Shown piece after piece: positions 1 to 8,305 of a stretch of DNA of 64,000 nucleotides. The notes below the pieces were generated by a model. The model saw only the letters and a list, made by a program, of their open reading frames with translations. It was not told where the DNA came from and searched no databases. The position numbers and the translations under genes were made by a program. Origin of the DNA: CAYXPR01 sp964467255. Lineage in GTDB: Bacteria; Pseudomonadota; Alphaproteobacteria; Rickettsiales; RGZB01. Positions within the stretch are counted from its first letter, which is position 1, and each line of letters starts with the position of its first letter. Where the stretch lies: positions 67,676 to 131,675 of the forward strand of contig CAYXPR010000005.1 of NCBI GenBank assembly GCA_964467255.1, written 5' to 3'.

Positions 1-292
1 CGCTGCGGTCAGAGCGGTAAATTTCGCCCACCATGAACTGTGAGTCCTTATGGTTTTTACGCGCGGCATCGCAATACCACCACGTGGCACGCTGCACGTT
101 ATGTTCTTCTTCTGAATCGCAGCAAAAGCTGCGGGCAATTTTATATTGTGCATCCGTATCGCCCGCGCGCGCCTGCTCCATATAGGCTTCGCGCACTGCC
201 TCCGGCGTCTGTTCTTCGTCAGCAGCATAGACTGGCGTTGCACTTACAAGTGCCGCACTCACCACGATGGTGGCGATAAAAGAATATTTCAT
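1..292 (-). CDS. Secreted Sel1-like repeat protein, C-terminus beyond window edge
   Basis: The frame opens at the ATG at 292 and is still open at base 1, so only the first 97 residues are visible. It begins with a Lys followed by a hydrophobic stretch ending VYA-A, a Sec signal peptide. The mature part contains a Sel1-type helix (AGDTDAQYKIARSF) followed by a Cys-Cys pair, WWYCDAA and a second helix start. The upstream gene ends in an ATGA overlap with this start, so the two are translationally coupled. The upstream protein has the same FCC and WxC pattern, so the pair are probably paralogues. Sel1 repeats are protein-binding solenoids; the partner is unknown. Confidence 0.8.
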   Translation of the reverse strand, partial: MKYSFIATIVVSAALVSATPVYAADEEQTPEAVREAYMEQARAGDTDAQYKIARSFCCDSEEEHNVQRATWWYCDAARKNHKDSQFMVGEIYRSDRS

Positions 293-867
293 TGCTTCTT
301 TCCTTTCACCGGACTCAGCGATTCTGCTGCTGTTTTAGGCTCCACTTTACGATATTGCTGCATGTTGATACCGCAGGCAATTTTTGGGAATGCTTTAATC
401 AGCATTTCAGCATCCTGCCGCTGGCCTTCTGTTTGTTTTTGCTTCAGGCTCGCCGCCAGCCCTTTAGACTCCACATGCCCGTAAGAGGCAGCGTACGTGT
501 AGTACACATAGGCGAGCACATCGTCTTTCGGCAGCAGGAAACCCTTATAATTCGGTGCGTTCTCATAGAGATTGCCAATTTCGTAGAGCGCATCACGCTG
601 GCGTGCCTTGGCGGACTTACAGAACCATTCCATCGCCGTGTGATTGTCATAGAGCGGACGTTCGCCGCAGCAGAAAGTTTTGCCATAAAAATACTGCGCC
701 TCGGGGTCACCCGCCTCAGCTTTTTCACGCCACACCGCCATAGGGCCAATGCGGCGAATACCCTCTTTCGTCCAATCAACGGTTTTAAACAGCATGTCCA
801 CACAGGCGGACAGCAACAGCGTTGCCACCAGCACCACCGCGATTGTTTTTATGGATGGTGCTTGCAT
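289..867 (-). CDS. Sel1-like repeat lipoprotein
   Basis: 192 residues from the ATG at 867. This start is preferred over upstream in-frame starts because it lies just after the leuB stop and yields a proper lipoprotein signal: MQAPSIKTIAVVLVATLLLSAC with a lipobox LLSA-C. The mature protein has Sel1-like helices (AEAGDPEAQYFYGKTFCC, AMEWFCKSAKARQRDALYEI) and a paired-Cys motif also seen in the next gene. It is probably an envelope lipoprotein that binds other proteins. It follows leuB by 4 bases and overlaps the next gene by ATGA. The link with leucine synthesis may be only transcriptional. Confidence 0.8.
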   Translation of the reverse strand: MQAPSIKTIAVVLVATLLLSACVDMLFKTVDWTKEGIRRIGPMAVWREKAEAGDPEAQYFYGKTFCCGERPLYDNHTAMEWFCKSAKARQRDALYEIGNLYENAPNYKGFLLPKDDVLAYVYYTYAASYGHVESKGLAASLKQKQTEGQRQDAEMLIKAFPKIACGINMQQYRKVEPKTAAESLSPVKGKKQ

Positions 868-871
868 ATGT

Positions 872-1993
872 TTACGCCGCCTTGCTGGATTGAAGGCGCT
901 TATCCATCGCCTTGATGATAGCTGCACCCATTTCAGTGGTGCCAACTTTTGTCGCGCCTTCCTGCATAATGTCGCCGGTGCGGATGCCGCTTTTCAGCAC
1001 GTCTTTAATCGCATCTTCCACCAGCTTGGCTTCGACATCCATGTTGAAGGAGTAACGTAGCATCATGCCAAGGCTGAGGATTGTCGCAATCGGGTTGGCG
1101 AGGTTTTTGCCAGCAATATCCGGCGCGCTGCCATGCACAGGTTCATAAAGCGCGGGCTGCTTGCCGTCTTTGCCCTTAGCGCCCAGCGAAGCTGAAGGCA
1201 ACATGCCGAGCGAACCGGTGAGCATCGAGGCACAATCGGACAGAATATCGCCGAAAATATTGCCCGTGACCATCACGTCGAACTGGCGCGGATTACGCAC
1301 GAGCTGCATAGCAGCGTTATCGACATACATGTGCGACAGTTCAATATCCTTATATTCCGTGTCGCGGATTTTTTGCACTTCTTCGCGCCACATCTCTGTC
1401 GTTTCAAGTACGTTGGCTTTATCCACCGAGCAGACTTTTTTATTACGCTTCTTGGCGAGGTCAAGCGCCACGCGTGCAATGCGCTGCACTTCCGGCGAGG
1501 TGTATACCATGGTGTTCACACCACGGCGCGTGCCATCCGGCAGCGTTTCCACGCCGCGAGGCTCACCAAAATATAAGTCGCCCGTCAGTTCGCGCACAAT
1601 CATGATGTCGAGGCCTTTAACCACTTCCGGCTTCAGCGTAGAGGCTTCCACCAGTTCATCAAACACCAGCGCGGGGCGCAGGTTAGCGAACAGGCCGAGT
1701 TCTTTGCGGATGCCGAGCAGGCCGCGCTCCGGGCGCACGCTGTAATCAAGTTTTTCCCACTTAGGGCCGCCGACAGCACCGAGCAAAATTGCATCGGCTT
1801 TTTTCGCAGCTTCAAGGGTTTCTTTCGGAAACGGTGTGCCCGTGGCGTCATACGCGCAACCACCCAGCAGCGCATGGCTCAGCACAAAATCGGTTTTCTT
1901 TTTATCGTTCAGCCAGAGGAGAACTTTTTCTGCTTCGCGGCACACTTCGGTGCCGATGCCGTCCCCGGCGAGAATCAAAATCTGCTTGGTCAT
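872..1993 (-). CDS. leuB: 3-isopropylmalate dehydrogenase
   Basis: 373 residues, the usual length. It oxidatively decarboxylates 3-isopropylmalate to 2-oxoisocaproate with NAD+, the third step of leucine synthesis, in the cytoplasm. Visible signatures are the N-terminal LAGDGIGTEV, the LLGAVGGPKW segment, the substrate-binding arginines around residues 90-110, the metal-binding region NIFGDILSDCASMLTG and the NAD-binding LYEPVHGSAPDIAGKN. leuA, leuC and leuD are not in the window. The following Sel1 lipoprotein gene starts 4 bases after the stop and is probably cotranscribed. Confidence 0.97.
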   Translation of the reverse strand: MTKQILILAGDGIGTEVCREAEKVLLWLNDKKKTDFVLSHALLGGCAYDATGTPFPKETLEAAKKADAILLGAVGGPKWEKLDYSVRPERGLLGIRKELGLFANLRPALVFDELVEASTLKPEVVKGLDIMIVRELTGDLYFGEPRGVETLPDGTRRGVNTMVYTSPEVQRIARVALDLAKKRNKKVCSVDKANVLETTEMWREEVQKIRDTEYKDIELSHMYVDNAAMQLVRNPRQFDVMVTGNIFGDILSDCASMLTGSLGMLPSASLGAKGKDGKQPALYEPVHGSAPDIAGKNLANPIATILSLGMMLRYSFNMDVEAKLVEDAIKDVLKSGIRTGDIMQEGATKVGTTEMGAAIIKAMDKRLQSSKAA

Positions 1994-2068
1994 TTACACA
2001 TCCGTTGGTGGTTTATCTTCGCCGTTTATAGCGCTTTTGCAGCATAAATCAACAGAAACAGGGGTAAT

Positions 2069-3418
2069 TTAGGCCCCAGCGATAGTCATGCCCTCAATCC
2101 GCAAGGTCGGTGCGTTCGTGCCATACTGCATTTCAAGGTCGCTGGCGGGGGTCAGATTCAGGAACATATCCTTCATATTCCCCGCAATGGTGATGCCGCT
2201 CACCGCGTAGGTCAACTTGCCGTTTTCAATCCAGAAACCGGCTGCACCCTGACTATAATCGCCCGTTACGTCATTCACGCCCATACCGAAGGCCTCGGTC
2301 ACATAAAACCCGTCTTTAATGTCTGCCATCAACGCTTCAGGGCTAATTTTCCCTGCCGCCATGTAAAAATTCGTGGTGGAGGGGCGCGGCGGGCTTGAGG
2401 TGCCGCGCGTCGCATGGCCCGTGGTTTGCATTTTGAGCTGGCGGGCGCTTCGTGTGTCTAAAATCCATGTGGTCAGCACACCATCTTCCACCACGGTCAG
2501 TTTGCGGCAGCTTACGCCTTCGGCATCGAACGGGTGCGAGCCAACACCACGCTTAATCAGCGGGTCGTCCAGCACCTGCACGCCTTTGGCAAATACTTGT
2601 GTGCCGAGCTTATCTTTTAAAAAGCTGGTGCCACGCGCCACCTGCGCGCCATTAATTGCTCCCGCAAAGGAGCCCAGCAGCCCACGCGCCACACGGGGTT
2701 CAAACATCACCGGCACTTGGCAGGTTTTGGCCTTGCGGGGGTTCAGCTTTGCCACCGCACGTTCTGCTGCACCTTTGCCCACCAGTGCCGCTGATTTTAA
2801 ATCCGCATGGCGGCGCGCAACGGAATATTCAAAATCCGTTTCCATTTCCGTGTCTTTGCCTGCAATGATGGAGGCCGAAACGGAATAGCTCGTGGTGCGG
2901 TAATGGCCTTGAAATCCGTGACTAGTGGCGAGGAAAACCTCGGACGCACTGGCGGCGGCATCTGCCCCTTCCGAGTTCGTGACACCCTTTACTTTCAGCG
3001 CTGCTTCTTCCGCCTCACCCGCTGCGCGGCGCAGGGTTTTTTCATCCGGCAATGTGTCATCCGCAAGGTCAAGCGACGGTATTTTTTTTGCAAGCAGGGA
3101 TTCATCTGCCAACCCAGTATAGGTATCTTCCGGTGCGATTTTTGCCATCGCCACCGCGCGCTCGACCAGCTCTTTTAACGTTTCCGGCGAAAAATCATTC
3201 GACGATACAATCGCCGATTTCATGCCCTTTTTACCCTTCACCAGCACGCGGAGGCCAAGGTCTTTATTTTCCGCGCGTTCAATGGTTTCAGGCTTGCCCA
3301 TGCGGCTGCGGCAGCTGGTGTTTTCGCTCACGAATAAAACGGCATCCGCCGCATCAGCACCCTGTTTTGTGGCGTGCTGAATGCAACGGGTGATAAGCTC
3401 AAGGGGGGTATTTTTCAT
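2069..3418 (-). CDS. pmbA: TldD/PmbA family metallopeptidase, PmbA type
   Basis: 449 residues from the ATG at 3418, essentially the length of E. coli PmbA; an upstream TTG at 3448 is less likely. The TldD/PmbA heterodimer degrades unfolded peptides and matures some modified peptides and CcdA. Family features are the N-terminal ENTSCRSRMGKPETIERAE region, the central GAAERAVAKLNPRKAKTCQVPVMFEP segment (split here: GAAERAVAKLNPRK, then QVPVMFEP), VGSHPFDAEGV, and the C-terminal GMGVNDVTGDYSQGAAGFWI and SGITIAGNM. PmbA carries no HEXXH motif itself. tldD is not in the window. Confidence 0.93.
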   Translation of the reverse strand: MKNTPLELITRCIQHATKQGADAADAVLFVSENTSCRSRMGKPETIERAENKDLGLRVLVKGKKGMKSAIVSSNDFSPETLKELVERAVAMAKIAPEDTYTGLADESLLAKKIPSLDLADDTLPDEKTLRRAAGEAEEAALKVKGVTNSEGADAAASASEVFLATSHGFQGHYRTTSYSVSASIIAGKDTEMETDFEYSVARRHADLKSAALVGKGAAERAVAKLNPRKAKTCQVPVMFEPRVARGLLGSFAGAINGAQVARGTSFLKDKLGTQVFAKGVQVLDDPLIKRGVGSHPFDAEGVSCRKLTVVEDGVLTTWILDTRSARQLKMQTTGHATRGTSSPPRPSTTNFYMAAGKISPEALMADIKDGFYVTEAFGMGVNDVTGDYSQGAAGFWIENGKLTYAVSGITIAGNMKDMFLNLTPASDLEMQYGTNAPTLRIEGMTIAGA

Positions 3419-3501
3419 GGCGTGAGTCGCTCTAGCAATCTGTTGCAAAACATCTGATCAGAAAGTAATCTCATGCCAACGCCATCTCTGCAAGGACTTC
3501 T

Positions 3502-4329
3502 ATGCATCATTTTATTTTCCGCACGCTTGTTTTAAGCCTGCTGCTGCTTTCTGCCTGTGCTTCTGCTGAACGCTACCCCCTGGGCATGAGCGCGGAGCAA
3601 TATCTGGCACTTTCACCGGCCGACCAGCAATCGGCGTGGGACAAGCAAGCTGAACTGGACAGACAGGAGCGCGAACGCCAAGAACGCGCTGCCCTTATGG
3701 TGCGCCGCTCGCAGCTAGAAGCCGGTGCGCGCGAACGCCTTGGCATTTTGCCGGAAGAGTGGAATAGTTTTTCTACTGAAAAACAAATCAGCCTCGTGAA
3801 AGAACAAGAAGCCATTGAACGCGAAGCCGATGCCCGCGAAGAAGAACTCAATATTCGTCGCCGCGAGGCCGATGCCGCCGTGGTGGCCGCACAGGCCGCC
3901 GAGCATGCCAATGCGCTGGAAGCAAAGGCGCAGCATGATGCGCTCTATAACAACCCCATTTATGGCAACGTGGCAAACTGCACCATTCAAGGCGGCACCG
4001 CAAAATTCTCCAAAGGTTTTTCCAGCGATTGGCGCTCGCTGGATGTGACACGCTTCAGCATTGCCAAGGGTGATGCCCGCACTATTTCGTATCAGCGGCA
4101 GGATAAGCAAAAATTCACCGGCAGCTTCTGGGTCAGCTTCAGTGCCAATGGTCAGGAGCTGGAATTTTGTGCAGCGGGAGACACGGACAGGCGCTATAAA
4201 CGCTGCCGAAAACACACCGTGTCAAAAGAGACGCTTGAGCGCGGTTACAGTGCCGCGTTAGATGTGCCTGACGCCATCGACAAAGCGCAGCTAAGCTGCA
4301 CGCTGGCACCAGGCCGCGGCCAACGCTAG
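3502..4329 (+). CDS. Coiled-coil lipoprotein of unknown function
   Basis: 275 residues. A short hydrophobic leader ends in a lipobox (LLLSAC), so the protein is probably lipidated at Cys-19 and carried to the envelope. Residues about 45-150 are dominated by Glu, Arg, Ala and Gln and should form a long charged coiled coil. The C-terminal third is globular with four Cys residues (NCTIQGG, LEFCAAG, KRCRKH, LSCTLAP), which could form disulphides in the periplasm. I do not recognise a family. It starts 83 bases from divergent pmbA and converges on nadA. Confidence 0.8.
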   Translation: MHHFIFRTLVLSLLLLSACASAERYPLGMSAEQYLALSPADQQSAWDKQAELDRQERERQERAALMVRRSQLEAGARERLGILPEEWNSFSTEKQISLVKEQEAIEREADAREEELNIRRREADAAVVAAQAAEHANALEAKAQHDALYNNPIYGNVANCTIQGGTAKFSKGFSSDWRSLDVTRFSIAKGDARTISYQRQDKQKFTGSFWVSFSANGQELEFCAAGDTDRRYKRCRKHTVSKETLERGYSAALDVPDAIDKAQLSCTLAPGRGQR

Positions 4330-4336
4330 GGGCAGG

Positions 4337-5317
4337 TTATTTCGCAGCAGGTGCTGCCTTAGGTGACATAGCGAGCATTTTTTCGAGCGACGCTTTCGCC
4401 GCAAGCCGCATTGGCTCTTCGAGGGTAATTTCCGGCGAGCGATTTACCATACACAAATACAGTTTTTCCAGCGTGTTAAGCTTCATGTACGGGCAGGTGT
4501 TGCAGCTGGCGCAAGCGCCATCAGAGATACCAGGTACATCGTAAAACACGCTGCCGGGTGAACGTTTTTTCATCATGTGAAAAATGCCCGGCTCGGTCAG
4601 CACGATGAAGGCTTCACCCGGGCGCTCGGCAGTATATTCCAAAAGGCGCGAGGTCGAGCCGATATAACCCGCATGCTTCAGTAAATGCTCGGGGCATTCG
4701 GGGTGGGCAATCACATGTGCTTCGGGGTGGCGCGTTTTCAGCTTCACCAATTCTTTTTCCGAGAACTGCTCATGCACCATACACGTGCCTTGCCACAGCA
4801 CCATCTCGCGGCCCGTCTTTTTAGCAAGGTAGCCGCCCAAGTATTTATCCGGCGAAAATAGAATCGGCTGGTCTTTGGGAATCTGGTTGATAATGGCCTC
4901 GGCGTTTGATGAGGTCACAATCACGTCGGACATCGCCTTCACCTCAATCGATGAGTTGATGTAGGTAAGTGCTACGTGCTTAGGGTGTGCTTCACGGAAT
5001 TTGCGGAATTCCTCCGGCGGGCAGGAATCTTCTAGCGAACAGCCCGCTTTTAAGTCAGGCAGCAGCACCGTTTTTTGCGGGCTTAAAATTTTTGCGACAT
5101 CCGCCATAAAGCGCACGCCACAAAACACTATCACATCAGCATCCGTGGCTGCCGCCTTGCGCGAGAGCTCAAGCGAATCACCGATGAAGTCGGCAATTTC
5201 CTGCACTTCATCTTCCTGGTAATAATGCGCGAGAATCACCGCGTTCATCTCACGCTTCAGGCGCTTGATTTCCGCTTCTAAATCCATCGCGGGGCTAATA
5301 TCTTGCAGTGTTTTCAT
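4337..5317 (-). CDS. nadA: Quinolinate synthase A
   Basis: 326 residues. It condenses iminoaspartate with dihydroxyacetone phosphate to quinolinate in de novo NAD synthesis, using an oxygen-sensitive [4Fe-4S] cluster. Signatures: AVILAHYYQ near residue 28, FIGDSLELSR, FCGVRFMADVAKIL, the Cys of KAGCSLEDSCP (residue 93), the Cys of IAHPECPEHLL (208) and the C-terminal Cys of CNTCPYM (275). The last three are the probable cluster ligands. nadB and nadC are not nearby. The ATG immediately follows the stop of the upstream small gene with no intervening base, so the two are probably coupled. Confidence 0.97.
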   Translation of the reverse strand: MKTLQDISPAMDLEAEIKRLKREMNAVILAHYYQEDEVQEIADFIGDSLELSRKAAATDADVIVFCGVRFMADVAKILSPQKTVLLPDLKAGCSLEDSCPPEEFRKFREAHPKHVALTYINSSIEVKAMSDVIVTSSNAEAIINQIPKDQPILFSPDKYLGGYLAKKTGREMVLWQGTCMVHEQFSEKELVKLKTRHPEAHVIAHPECPEHLLKHAGYIGSTSRLLEYTAERPGEAFIVLTEPGIFHMMKKRSPGSVFYDVPGISDGACASCNTCPYMKLNTLEKLYLCMVNRSPEITLEEPMRLAAKASLEKMLAMSPKAAPAAK

Positions 5318-5650
5318 TTAGCTTTCCAGCCCTTCGAGTTCTTTTTCCAGCTCGGAAATGCCAATCAGCAGCACCACCTGCACGCCAGATGGCATTTTTT
5401 CATCGGCCTCCACCTGATGCTGAAATGTTTCCAGCGAACCGAGGCCATGCGAATAACATCTGGTAGTGGCTTGCGAAAGCTGCTGGCAGGCCATGTTAAT
5501 GTCGCGGTTTGAAATCGGGCGGTTATCCACATACAGCGTGCGGCCCACATCAATCATCGCATCCTGCGCTTTATTCAGCGCATTGCGCCATGTTTGCGGC
5601 ATCACGCCGCCTTTGGGCGATTGTTGCTTGGGTGGCTCTTGTGTGTTCAC
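5318..5650 (-). CDS. Small conserved-looking protein upstream of nadA
   Basis: 110 residues from a GTG at 5650, chosen because GGAG lies 7 bases upstream; an internal ATG at 5602 would give 95 residues. The sequence is soluble and mostly helical (RNALNKAQDAMIDVGRTLYV, ISNRDINMACQQLSQATTRC) with a hydrophobic segment GVQVVLLIGISELEKELEG at the C-terminus. I recognise no family. Its stop codon abuts the nadA start, so it is very probably cotranscribed with nadA. Confidence 0.65.
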   Translation of the reverse strand: MNTQEPPKQQSPKGGVMPQTWRNALNKAQDAMIDVGRTLYVDNRPISNRDINMACQQLSQATTRCYSHGLGSLETFQHQVEADEKMPSGVQVVLLIGISELEKELEGLES

Positions 5651-5690
5651 GTCCCTGCTCCGGCCGTTTATTAGACAAAAATCCAGCGTA

Positions 5691-6095
5691 TTACGCTTTG
5701 GTTTCCGGCTCTGCAGCAGGCACTTGCTCGGCTGCGGCAGGGCTTTCCGGTGGCGGAGTTGTAGCAGACTCAGCGGTATTTTCAACTACTGCAGGCTGTG
5801 AGTCCTTAAAAAATGAGGGCGGCAGCACGGCGGCGCGCTCTAAATCCATCCGCACGATGCGCAACGGGTTCTTCACGCCAGTCTTTTCCATTGCTTCTTT
5901 GGCCGAAGAAGCCACGATTTCCACAAATTCAGTGCGGCTTTTGTAAATACGGTAGGGTTTTTCCACTGCATCAGGGTCGTTTGGTGACACAGGGTCACGG
6001 CGGCGGAACTCAATGTCATTGAATTCGACTTCGTTTTCACCTGCTGCGGTGGAGGGCTTCTGACCTGACCCACCCGGATGACTCACACTAAACAC
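5691..6095 (-). CDS. Small protein of unknown function divergent from recA
   Basis: 134 residues from a GTG at 6095; a second GTG three codons later is possible. A middle section (PYRIYKSRTEFVEIVASSAKEAMEKTGVKNPLRIVRM, read in parts) looks like a small alpha/beta fold. It is followed by an unstructured tail rich in Pro, Ala and Glu. No signal peptide or membrane segment. I cannot assign a family. It is divergent from recA and shares the 6096-6281 intergenic region with it, so recA and this gene may be co-regulated. Confidence 0.65.
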   Translation of the reverse strand: MFSVSHPGGSGQKPSTAAGENEVEFNDIEFRRRDPVSPNDPDAVEKPYRIYKSRTEFVEIVASSAKEAMEKTGVKNPLRIVRMDLERAAVLPPSFFKDSQPAVVENTAESATTPPPESPAAAEQVPAAEPETKA

Positions 6096-6198
6096 CTAAA
6101 AATATCCGCCTTTCAGCACCTTAAGGGAACGCACCCTCATTCTTTCGTTTATGCCTTTGTCTGCACCAAAAATCAAATGGCATTTTACACCTAAAATT
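6092..6198. repeat. Direct repeat ACACCTAAAA flanking the recA intergenic region
   Basis: ACACCTAAAAAT at 6092-6103 and ACACCTAAAATT at 6187-6198 form a direct repeat about 95 bases apart. The second copy is part of a short dyad, CCTAAAATTAGG, at 6190-6201. The first copy overlaps the start of the divergent small gene. They could be binding sites for a shared regulator; this is inference only. Confidence 0.35.
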
Positions 6199-6281
6199 AG
6201 GCTTTGATTCAGCCTTTATCCCGTATATACCAGAGTGACAATAGCATATTTTGCAGCGAAAACCAATTATACGGAGCCCCT

Positions 6282-7325
6282 ATGGACAAGAAGAAAGCAC
6301 TCGAATCCGCCATCAGTCAGATTGAAAAGTCATTCGGCAAGGGTTCGGTGATGAAACTTGGCCAGCAACGGGCCACGGAAATCGACTCGATTTCCACAGG
6401 TTCCATCGGTCTTGATATGGCCCTTGGTATTGGCGGTCTGCCGCGCGGCCGCGTGGTGGAAATTTATGGCCCAGAAAGCTCGGGTAAAACCACCCTCACC
6501 CTGCACATTATCGCCGAAGCCCAGAAAAAAGGCGGCACCTGCGCGTTTATTGACGCTGAACATGCACTCGACCCTGACTATGCAAAGAAACTCGGTGTGA
6601 AGATTGATGAACTACTCATCTCCCAGCCCGACACCGGCGAACAGGCGCTTGAAATCGCCGACACGTTCGTGCGCTCCGGTGCCGTGGACGTGGTGGTGAT
6701 TGACTCCGTGGCCGCACTCGTGCCAAAAGCCGAAATCGAAGGCGAAATGGGCGACTCGCACATGGGCCTTCAGGCACGCCTCATGAGCCAGGCGCTCCGT
6801 AAGCTCACGGGCAACCTTAGCAAATCCAATACCATGATCATCTTCATCAACCAGATCCGTATGAAAATCGGCGTAATGTTCGGTAACCCCGAAACTACCA
6901 CGGGTGGTAATGCGCTGAAGTTCTATGCTTCCGTGCGTATCGACATCCGCCGCGTGGGTGCAATTAAAGACAAAGAAGAAGTCATCGGCAACCTAACGCG
7001 CGCCAAAGTGGTGAAAAACAAAGTCGCACCACCATTCAAAGTGGTCGATTTTGAAATCATCTACGGCGAAGGCATCTCCAAACTGGGCGAGCTGATTGAC
7101 CTCGGCGCGAAAATCAACCTCATTGAAAAATCCGGCAGCTGGTTCTCTTATAATGGCACCCGCATCGGTCAGGGCAAGGAAAACGCCAAGCAATACCTGA
7201 AGGAAAACCCGAAGGTCGCCGCGGAACTTGAGGCCGCCATCCGCAAAGCAGGTGGCAAAGTGGCTGGTGATTTGCGTGAATCGGGTGATGCCGAAGATGC
7301 GGCCTTGATGGAAGAATCGGCTTAA
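6282..7325 (+). CDS. recA: Recombinase RecA
   Basis: 347 residues from the ATG at 6282, which has GGAG six bases upstream; the frame is open further upstream but that part is not RecA-like. RecA forms ATP-dependent filaments on single-stranded DNA, catalyses strand exchange and triggers LexA self-cleavage. Visible: Walker A GPESSGKTT at residues 63-71, Walker B VVVIDSVAALVP, the DNA-binding loop 1 region EIEGEMGDSHMGLQARLMSQ, IIFINQIRMKIGVMFGNPET, and an acidic C-terminus. No alphaproteobacterial SOS box (GTTC-N7-GTTC) is visible upstream. Confidence 0.98.
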   Translation: MDKKKALESAISQIEKSFGKGSVMKLGQQRATEIDSISTGSIGLDMALGIGGLPRGRVVEIYGPESSGKTTLTLHIIAEAQKKGGTCAFIDAEHALDPDYAKKLGVKIDELLISQPDTGEQALEIADTFVRSGAVDVVVIDSVAALVPKAEIEGEMGDSHMGLQARLMSQALRKLTGNLSKSNTMIIFINQIRMKIGVMFGNPETTTGGNALKFYASVRIDIRRVGAIKDKEEVIGNLTRAKVVKNKVAPPFKVVDFEIIYGEGISKLGELIDLGAKINLIEKSGSWFSYNGTRIGQGKENAKQYLKENPKVAAELEAAIRKAGGKVAGDLRESGDAEDAALMEESA

Positions 7326-7339
7326 GTAGGTAGTTCTTA

Positions 7340-8302
7340 ATGGTTTCTGCTTGGTTAGAAAAAAGGCTGCAGTGCCCAAGCTGTAGCTCATGCGCGCTAA
7401 CAAAAACCAAGCTGGATTTCACCTGCAAGGAGTGTGGGATTCATTTTCCAATTTTCAATGGTGTGCCTCTTTTAATAGACCCCCATAAAAGCCTCTTTTC
7501 ACCAAAGGATTTAATTAAAAACGTTGCGTCTCCAACGAAAAAATCGGGCGCCTTACTAAGCTTTCTGAGGACTTACAAAAAATATATTACTCCCCAAATT
7601 AGTAAAAATTTTGTAGGAAGAGATAATTACGCCCACCTCAGGCAACTGCTCTCTAAAACTGACGCGAAGAAAAACATTCTTATTGTTGGAGGCGGTGACG
7701 GTGGCGCGGGTATTGATGAGCTTTTATGCCACCCTCTTTTTAACATCGTAAAAACGGATGTTTATTTTGCGCCCGACATATCCCTTATTTGTGATGCCAA
7801 TAGTCTTCCGTTCAAGAAAGAAAGTTTTGATGCCGTCGTAATACAGGCTGTGCTTGAGCATGTTGTAGACCCCTACCAATGTGTCGAAGAAATTTATCGG
7901 GTGCTAAAAAGGAGGGGTTTTGTGTACGCGGAAACGCCTTTCATGCAACAAGTCCATTTAAAGCAATATGATTTTACGCGCTTTACTGATTTAGGCCACC
8001 GGCGCCTTTTTCGGCGCTTTGAGGAAATTAAGCGTGGCGTGTGCTGTGGCCCGGCCATGGCCTTGGCGTGGTCATGGCGCTATTTCCTTGTAAGCTTAAC
8101 GAATAATTTCTTACTGCGACTTTTTCTTGATTTCCTTGCGCGTGCCACTTCTTTTTGGCTAAAATACCTCGACCCCTTGCTAGCAAAGTCCCCCGGCGCC
8201 CACGATGCGGCTTCTGGTTTTTTCTTCCTTGGGGTAAAATCTCAAATGACATTAGACGATAAATCCATTATCGCTTCTTTCCGAGGATATAAGGGTCACT
8301 GA
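7340..8302 (+). CDS. SAM-dependent methyltransferase with N-terminal Trm112-like zinc ribbon
   Basis: 320 residues. The N-terminus has CPSC (residues 12-15) and CKECG followed by FPIFNGVPLLI, a Trm112-like zinc-binding pattern found on many stand-alone methyltransferases. A class I Rossmann methyltransferase follows: ILIVGGGDGGAG (motif I), SICDANSLPF-like segment LICDANSLPFKKESFDAVV, and AVLEHVVDPYQCVEEIYRVL, typical of Methyltransf_11. The C-terminus has hydrophobic stretches that may touch the membrane. The gene is visibly more A/T-rich than its neighbours and sits between recA and alaS, which are usually adjacent in this class, so it may be acquired. Substrate unknown; a sugar or lipid-linked glycan is possible. 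Confidence 0.85.
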   Translation: MVSAWLEKRLQCPSCSSCALTKTKLDFTCKECGIHFPIFNGVPLLIDPHKSLFSPKDLIKNVASPTKKSGALLSFLRTYKKYITPQISKNFVGRDNYAHLRQLLSKTDAKKNILIVGGGDGGAGIDELLCHPLFNIVKTDVYFAPDISLICDANSLPFKKESFDAVVIQAVLEHVVDPYQCVEEIYRVLKRRGFVYAETPFMQQVHLKQYDFTRFTDLGHRRLFRRFEEIKRGVCCGPAMALAWSWRYFLVSLTNNFLLRLFLDFLARATSFWLKYLDPLLAKSPGAHDAASGFFFLGVKSQMTLDDKSIIASFRGYKGH

Positions 8303-8305
8303 TTG

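Noticed and set aside
292..915. 207-codon frame on the plus strand
   Set aside because: Antisense to the lipoprotein gene at 289-867, which has a signal peptide, a lipobox and Sel1 helices.
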